A model generated the notes under the pieces. It did not search any database, had not been told where the DNA came from, and was given only the letters and a program-made list of their open reading frames with translations. A stretch of DNA of 64,000 nucleotides from positions 63,968 to 127,967 of the forward strand of contig NW_027192227.1 of NCBI RefSeq assembly GCF_041956535.1, given 5' to 3'. Within the stretch, counting starts at the first letter, position 1, and every line of letters starts with the position of its first letter. This stretch comes from Calcarisporiella thermophila CBS 279.70 (Eukaryota > Calcarisporiellomycota). Both the position numbers and the translations under genes were made by a program. Below, in pieces: positions 58,011 to 64,000 of the stretch.

Positions 58011-58560
58011 CATGTGAATAAGCTTAACTAAGCGAAAAAAAAATAAAAGGCTTAAATCGACAACTTTAATCACCAGCCTGAGAACGGTTGCTTTTACAAT
58101 TCCACGAATAAAATTCATTTAGCCAAAATTATTCATTTCACCGTACAAACCATTTTAAGCTCTAAGATGAAATTGAAAAGTCTCCTACAAAGGTACATTA
58201 TATCTGCAAATATAATCAACAACAGGTTTTATACAAGAAAAGTTTGAGCAGTAAAAACAGTAGCTATACATATTCCATTTGTATTACAATAGTGATGGCT
58301 ACGCTTGATGGGAATATAGGTTGTAATACAGCTCTTTTATAACAAAAAAAAATACTAATGATAACCTTAGATTCGCTAACATGATTTGTGCTAGGTTACA
58401 TGTTAACTTAGAAGTGGGCTTTTGAGGTTTATACTCCAGAGTATAAAATGGGCTTGATTGAAGGTTATATGCGTAGGTGAAATTTTCCTGAATGTTTTTT
58501 TGTTACTATATTGTATTAAATAATTCAATCCAAAACTAAAAGCACCTAGTTTTCTCATCT
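58011..58560 (+). promoter_or_regulatory. ABC5 upstream region
   Basis: CATGTGAATAA at 58011-58021 (-550), a GATAACCTTAGA block near 58360, and TATAAAA at 58442-58448 (about -119). It matches ABC1 and ABC2 from the CATGTG box onward, but without a gypsy element before it. Confidence 0.5.
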
Positions 58561-61500
58561 ATGGAGCTCTCCACATTGAATGGTCCTAGCGATACCAAAT
58601 CTATCCGATTGCCGAAAAGAAAAAAAATACTGAAAAATCCATTCCTTAAGCAGTCAAACCAAAGCAAGAATGACGAAGTTTCCAAGATATCCTATTTACA
58701 GCTCTATCGATATGCGAGTAAGTTTGATATGTTTTTGATTTTGTAAGTGTTTACTTAGGATATGATCGATTCCATGCTCTTATTAAACATTTCTTACAGC
58801 CTCGGGATAGTATCTAGTATTACGGCAGGCATTTCAAAATCGTTTGTTATTGTGTTTCTATGGAAAGCAGTTGCTATCATCAGATCGATAGATGCTCTAA
58901 ATTCTGACAACCAGGATATGAATGATGCCATTATACCACTTTTAGGATTAGTTATTTCAGTCATACTTTCATCTTATTTATTAAATTGTTTTTGGTCTCT
59001 TGTGGGTGAGAACCAGACAAAGGTAAATGAAATATCCAATTTTCTATGGCATATATCTTATATCCAGTCTGTAAAATTGGATAGCGCATCCGCGAACTTT
59101 ACTTCCATTCGATTCTCCACCAAGATCAGAGCTGGTTTGATCTAAACCAGTCGGAGTCACTCAACACTCGCCTTTCATCAGACACTGTGCTTATCCAAGA
59201 GGGTCTTTCAGAAAAAGTTGGGTTCATCATTATGGACACATCGTATGCGATTTGTAATTTTACGCTTGCGTTTTATTTTGGATGGAGGCTGTCGGTTGTT
59301 TTGCTCGTGATTGTGCCAATGTTTGGATTTTCAGGCTATGCATTTGGACATGTATTAAGGAATCAGACACAAAAAGTGCAGAAGGCTTATTCGAATGCTG
59401 GGATGCTAGTAGAGCAATGCATTTCTGGAATTCGCACAATTGCCTCCTTTTCCATGCAGCAGCAATTTATCGATCACTTCAGTGCATTTCTCAATATTGC
59501 CTATCAAGCTGGCGTACGTAAAGCTACGAGAGCAGGTATGTAAATCAACAGATATGCTTTATTTGAGAAGGACTATATTAATATTGAAATTGAATTGAAG
59601 GAATCTTTATGGGACTGTTTGAGCTTATTGATTTTAGCGCCTATAGTTTTGCTTTTTGGTATGGGGCACACTTAATTTCTCAAGGAGTTACAACTAGAAC
59701 GGTGGCATTACAAGCATTTTTTTTAATAGCTTCAGGATCGGCGGTAATTGGGTAATTTCTTTCTCTTCTTTACAAATACAATCACGAGAACTATATTCAT
59801 TCAAACATGGATAGTCAAATAGCACCCAATTACAAAGCGCTTGTGGAAGCTCAGGTAGCAGCGTATAAAATATTTGCAGTCATTGATCATAAGCCAGCTA
59901 TCACATCAAGTATTAAGCCCCAGAGCAAAAGTATCAAACATAGCACTTGCCAAGGCGAGATCACGTTTTGTAACGTTCATTTCAGCTATCCCTCTCGCCC
60001 AGGTATCTCAGCGCTGTCAGGAATCGAACTCAGTATTCCTAGTGGCAGAACCGTCGCACTCGTTGGTGCCTCTGGAGGAGGGAAATCAACCATTACACAT
60101 TTGATACAGCGTTTTTATGATCCAACCTCAGGCAATATTCTGCTGGACGGAGTAGATTTGCGTGAGCTTGATGTAACCTGGTTGAGAAGGCAAATAGGAG
60201 TAGTTGGACAGGAGCCAGTTCTATTCGATGACACTATTCGCAACAACATCGCTCTTGGTGTACCTAATTACAACCCGACACAAAAGGAGATCGAGGAGGC
60301 ATGTATCATGGCAAATTGTCACGATTTCATTAGCAGCCTGCCTCATGGATATGACACAAGGGTCGGTGAACTGGGCTCTCAACTATCCGGAGGCCAAAAG
60401 CAGCGCATTGCACTGGCGAGAGCCTTAATTCGTAATCCAGCAATCCTGCTGTTAGATGAGGCGACTTCTGCACTGGATACTGCATCCGAAAAGCTGGTGC
60501 AAGAAGCACTGAAATCTGCATCCAAAAATCGAACGACTCTAATCATTGCACATCGACTCTCTACGGTTCGTGAGGCCGACTGGATTGTGGTGGTAGAGAA
60601 TGGAAAGATAGTTGAGCAAGGCACACATGCACAATTAATTGCGAATGAGGGTACTTATATGGCATACGTGCGGAAGCAACAGCTCAAAGATGAAAGGGAC
60701 AACAAAGATGAGAGCTGCATTGAATCCTCCTATAATATGGAGAGTAAAGTAGAGTGGGATAGCAAACCGAGCGTAATACATGATTTGAAGCATAACAATA
60801 AATTGGCCGAAACAATCGGGGGAGATGTCATAGTAGAAAAACGACCAATATATAGGACAATGCGAATGATGTCCCCTGAATGGAAGTTGATTGGGTTAGC
60901 CATAATTGGTGGTCTTGTTATTGGATCTGTGAGTAGCTTTTGTGCTTTTTTTTACTTTTATATATCAACTAACCAATTATTTTTTCCAGGTCTATCCTAT
61001 TCACGGTCTATTCATTGGTCGTATAGTTGACGTTTTCGGACTACCCGCTGATCAAGTGGAAGAAGCTACCAGATTTTGGTCTCTCCTATATGGTAAACAC
61101 CTCGAATTTTAATCAATCACTATCAGTCTCTAAAATATCACCCTATTTTGTAATATAGTCGCGTTGGCTATCATTAGCTTCATTGCATCTCTTCTAAGAG
61201 ACGGGGTGACTCTTTTTTGTGGTGAACGCTTCGTTCGGCGATTGCGAGCGCAAACGTTCCGCAATCTCTTACGTCAAGAAATAGCCTTTTTCGACCACCC
61301 TGAACACACTACAAGTACCCTTACTTACAGATTAGCTAAAGACGCTACGGAGATATCAGAATTGCCAAAATTGGTCATTGTTGATGGAGGAAGTGCTATT
61401 TCGGCACTATTTTTTGGGTTACTCATAGCCTTTAGTTATGGGTGGAAATTAACATTGACGCTGCTACCGGCAATGCCCCTTATTATAGGCTCGTTGCTTT

Positions 61501-62953
61501 TCCGCCTTAAGTCACTAAATGGGTAACAATGTTGCTGCATTATTTGGAGAGGAGTTTCTAAAGTATAAATTTAGGTTCTCAGGAAAGGTGGAAAAGGAAT
61601 ACCGGCTAGCTGGAAGGATTGCCGGAGAGGCTATTCGCGAAATAAGAACCATCGCGTCACTCGCAGCTGAGAATGTTTTCGAAAAGAAGTATGCAGGTTG
61701 GTGATACTTGCGTCTAGCATTTATTTTCAGCTATGTCTGATGAATGTAATTTTATATACAGAATATTGCCAAGTACCCCATAGTTTCGCAATGAAAAAGG
61801 CTTTTATTACCTCCATTGGATATGGTTTATCTGAAGGATTATATCATCTCGCTCATATCTTGGGATTATACCTCGGAGCACGTTTCATACATTCTGGTGA
61901 AATGACCTCTCAGCAAGTTACAGTAGTGCTATTTACAGTAGTATGGTCATCTCGGGGACTTAGTCAATTCTCCAATCAGATGCCCAGGTTTGTAAAGGCT
62001 AAACAAGCTGCCATCAATTTATTTGAGTTGCTGGATAAAAAAACGACGATCGATCCAGATGCAACGGGTAGATGTGAAGCTATAGCTCCTGGAACCGCAG
62101 AATTGCAAAATACTGCTTTCTCATATCCGATGAGATCCGACACAATTATATTAAGAGATATATCGATGCTAATTCAACGATATCAAAAGATCGCCCTAGT
62201 AGGTCCGAGTGGGTGTGGAAAATCGACCATCATTTCTTTGCTTCTCCGATGGTATGATTGCGATTCGGGTGCAGTATCCGTTGATGGAATGAATGTCAAA
62301 GAATGGCAGCTGGATTCGATGCGACAAAGAATTGCCTATGTTGGTCAAGAGCCAGTGCTTTTCGATATGACGGTGAAGGAGAATATCTTACTAGGGCGGC
62401 GAAAGGACCAAGAAGTGACGCAAGAGGATATCGAAGAGGTGGCAAAGAAGGCAAATATACATGATTTCATCTGCAGTCTTCCCAATGGATATCATACACG
62501 AGTGGGTGATAAGGGAAAGCAGCTGTCAGGAGGTCAAAAGCAAAGAATCGCAATCGCAAGGGCTCTGTTGAGAAAACCCGAAATCCTATTGTTGGATGAA
62601 GCCACCAGTGCACTTGATTCAGACTCGGAGAAGCTGGTGCAAGAAGCACTAGATAGTGCCATGGTAGGGCGTACAACGCTTGTCATTGCCCATCGGTTAT
62701 CTACCGTGCAAGATTCGGATCTTATCAGTGAGTGCTTTCATATTCTCAAAGTTGAATAAGTGTCACTAATCCCTATATTATTAGTCGTAATGAAAGATGG
62801 TGAGATAAAGGAAGCAGGGTAAGATTATTTTTACTTAATTCATCCATCGCTTGCTATTGATTTGACAATGTTACAATTAACAGTGATCATACCAAATTGG
62901 TCGCGTATCCTGGGATATACCGGGAGCTAGTGAAACAACAGAAACTGAGCTAA
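58561..62953 (+). CDS. ABC5: full-size ABCB (P-glycoprotein/MDR-type) transporter, intact
   Basis: Exons 58561-58742, 58800-59022, 59085-59535, 59601-59751, 59815-60928, 60990-61092, 61159-61522, 61575-61696, 61762-62727, 62785-62818, 62884-62953; 1,259 aa in one frame. Exons 2-10 have exactly the lengths of ABC1. The donors are mostly canonical (intron 1 GTAAGT). NBD1: [52 protein letters not shown]2: [49 protein letters not shown]. Both catalytic glutamates and switch histidines are present. The linker carries a conserved [17 protein letters not shown] stretch. A membrane exporter is expected; the substrate is unknown. MHR10 follows after 962 nt. Confidence 0.92.
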
Positions 62954-63915
62954 CAGTGATATAATAGTCTGTAATCTGCGCCCATGCTTCACGATAGTAA
63001 GGTGGTATTATTACACAATACGGGCAATTCCCAATGAATTATATAAGAAATCTTACAGATTTCTTTTGGTGGGCTTGCCATATGTCAAACTGTCGAAGAA
63101 CGATATAAACAATAAAACGAAGAATTATGTAGTTAATGATAATGATAGGAGTATATCAAGGATAAACTTATAGTAATACTTGAAACTTTTGAAAAATATC
63201 GAACCATCAGTGTTCTCACATAGAGATTTGGCTGGAATGGTTCACCTCACTACATGTTGTTATTACTATATGTATTATTATCCACCCCTTGCAGGTCACT
63301 CTAATTATATTTGGAGGGTAGTTAATATGATTTTAATAATATAAATTGAAGATTAGTTTTAAAAATAAAAAGGCGTTATGACAATTTTGCGGGTAATCCT
63401 TTTCTTGACTACACAATAATAACAAAGTTATTTCGCCCTATTAAATCCAGAGGTCGGCAAAGATAACAAGTTTTTATTTAGTAACTGATATCAAAAAAGA
63501 CTCAAAATTGTGTACTTGCTATCCTAAAGCACACAATACATCAAAAAAGAAATATAATGCCAAATAATTGTGTAGAATCTAATTTCATGTCATGTGATAT
63601 ATTAATGAGTCGCCTTGCTGCACAAAGCGTACTGTATTCTTCATGGTCCATTTGTTACAGTATGTTGCTTCTCTCCTATCAACAATACTGTATCTACAAA
63701 TTCTACTATATTCACGTCACAGCAACCAGATTAAGCTTGTACTATATTGAAATTACCTGAAAACTTATTGCAAAATGGAATGGGCTATTCGAATCTATCG
63801 GAATTTTAAATATGGTGGTAAGCTCTCGATTTCCATATCAAAGATCCACCACTGGATTTGGGAGAGAAAATAGATAATCCTGATTCATTTCATTTCAAGA
63901 GCAGCTTTTACCGCC
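62954..63915 (+). other. ABC5-to-MHR10 spacer
   Basis: No gene. ABC 3' flank, the empty site of the solo LTR (about 63238), a CATGTGATA element (63591-63599) and the pre-start block. It is the longest spacer without an inserted element and a useful reference for the others. Confidence 0.6.
63591..63599 (+). promoter_or_regulatory. CATGTGATA element upstream of MHR10
   Basis: 325 nt before the MHR10 ATG, in the same TCATGTCATGTGATATA context as before MHR9. Function is inferred. Confidence 0.4.
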
Positions 63916-64000
63916 ATGTATACTCGCCAATTGTTAACTGCGCCAATGGATACCGTGTGCATCACTTCTGCGAACGATTCTGTAGATGGAACAGAAAGCC
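63916..64000 (+). CDS. MHR10: MHR-like protein, first 28 codons (cut by window)
   Basis: The start MYTRQLLTAPMDTVC aligns with MHR3, 5 and 8, and the first 85 nt are open. It occupies the expected position after ABC5. The rest lies beyond the window, so its integrity cannot be judged. Confidence 0.7.
   Translation, partial: MYTRQLLTAPMDTVCITSANDSVDGTES

Noticed and set aside
57825-58031. 68-codon open frame before the ABC5 promoter
   Set aside because: No motif, no paralog before ABC1 or ABC2, and the end overlaps the conserved promoter box.

Overview
The window is nuclear DNA of a filamentous fungus. It is AT-rich and its genes carry short introns of about 50-75 nt with GT..AG ends. It is crowded with class I and class II transposons and has two assembly gaps. 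The DIRS-type retroelements with inverted termini, degenerate Ty3/gypsy elements, full-size ABCB transporters and a diverged fungal transcription-factor (MHR-like) family together fit an early-diverging fungus, with Mucoromycota as the best guess. I cannot name a species.

The core is a same-strand (+) tandem array built from two gene families. Family 1 (here MHR1-MHR10) encodes four-exon proteins of about 520 residues that resemble the middle homology region of fungal zinc-cluster transcription factors but show no Zn2Cys6 DNA-binding domain. Family 2 (ABC1-ABC5 plus two 3' relics) encodes eleven-exon, P-glycoprotein-type ABC transporters of about 1,258 aa with TMD1-NBD1-TMD2-NBD2. Order, left to right: DIRS (minus strand, cut by the window edge), ABC relic, MHR1, ABC relic with a Tc1 insertion, MHR2 (gap), gypsy relic, ABC1 (intact), MHR3, DIRS, MHR4, DIRS relic, MHR5, gypsy relic, ABC2 (frameshifted), ABC3 (5'-truncated), MHR6, MHR7, MHR8, gypsy relic, ABC4 (5'-truncated at an LTR), solo LTR, MHR9 (gap), PIF/Harbinger, ABC5 (intact), MHR10 (cut by the window edge).

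The ancestral unit looks like ABC followed 0.65-1.15 kb later by an MHR gene. Every MHR gene that can be read in full is open with near-constant exon lengths, whereas only two of seven ABC copies are intact. Spacers between an ABC 3' end and the next MHR gene share a CATGTGATA element about 300 nt before the MHR start. ABC upstream regions share a CATGTG box near -520 and a TATA-like box near -115 to -130. A plausible reading, which is inference, is a rapidly evolving efflux-transporter and regulator/sensor cluster expanded by unequal crossing-over and gene conversion between transposon-rich repeats.

Transposons give a relative chronology. The gypsy copies before ABC1 and ABC2 sit at equivalent positions, so they were probably duplicated with the genes. 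The solo LTR before MHR9 has intact termini and a 5-bp target duplication, and its empty site is visible before MHR10. The Tc1 element has 158-nt inverted repeats and one nonsense codon. All exon models are manual, inferred from paralog alignment and splice signals, with no transcript data.
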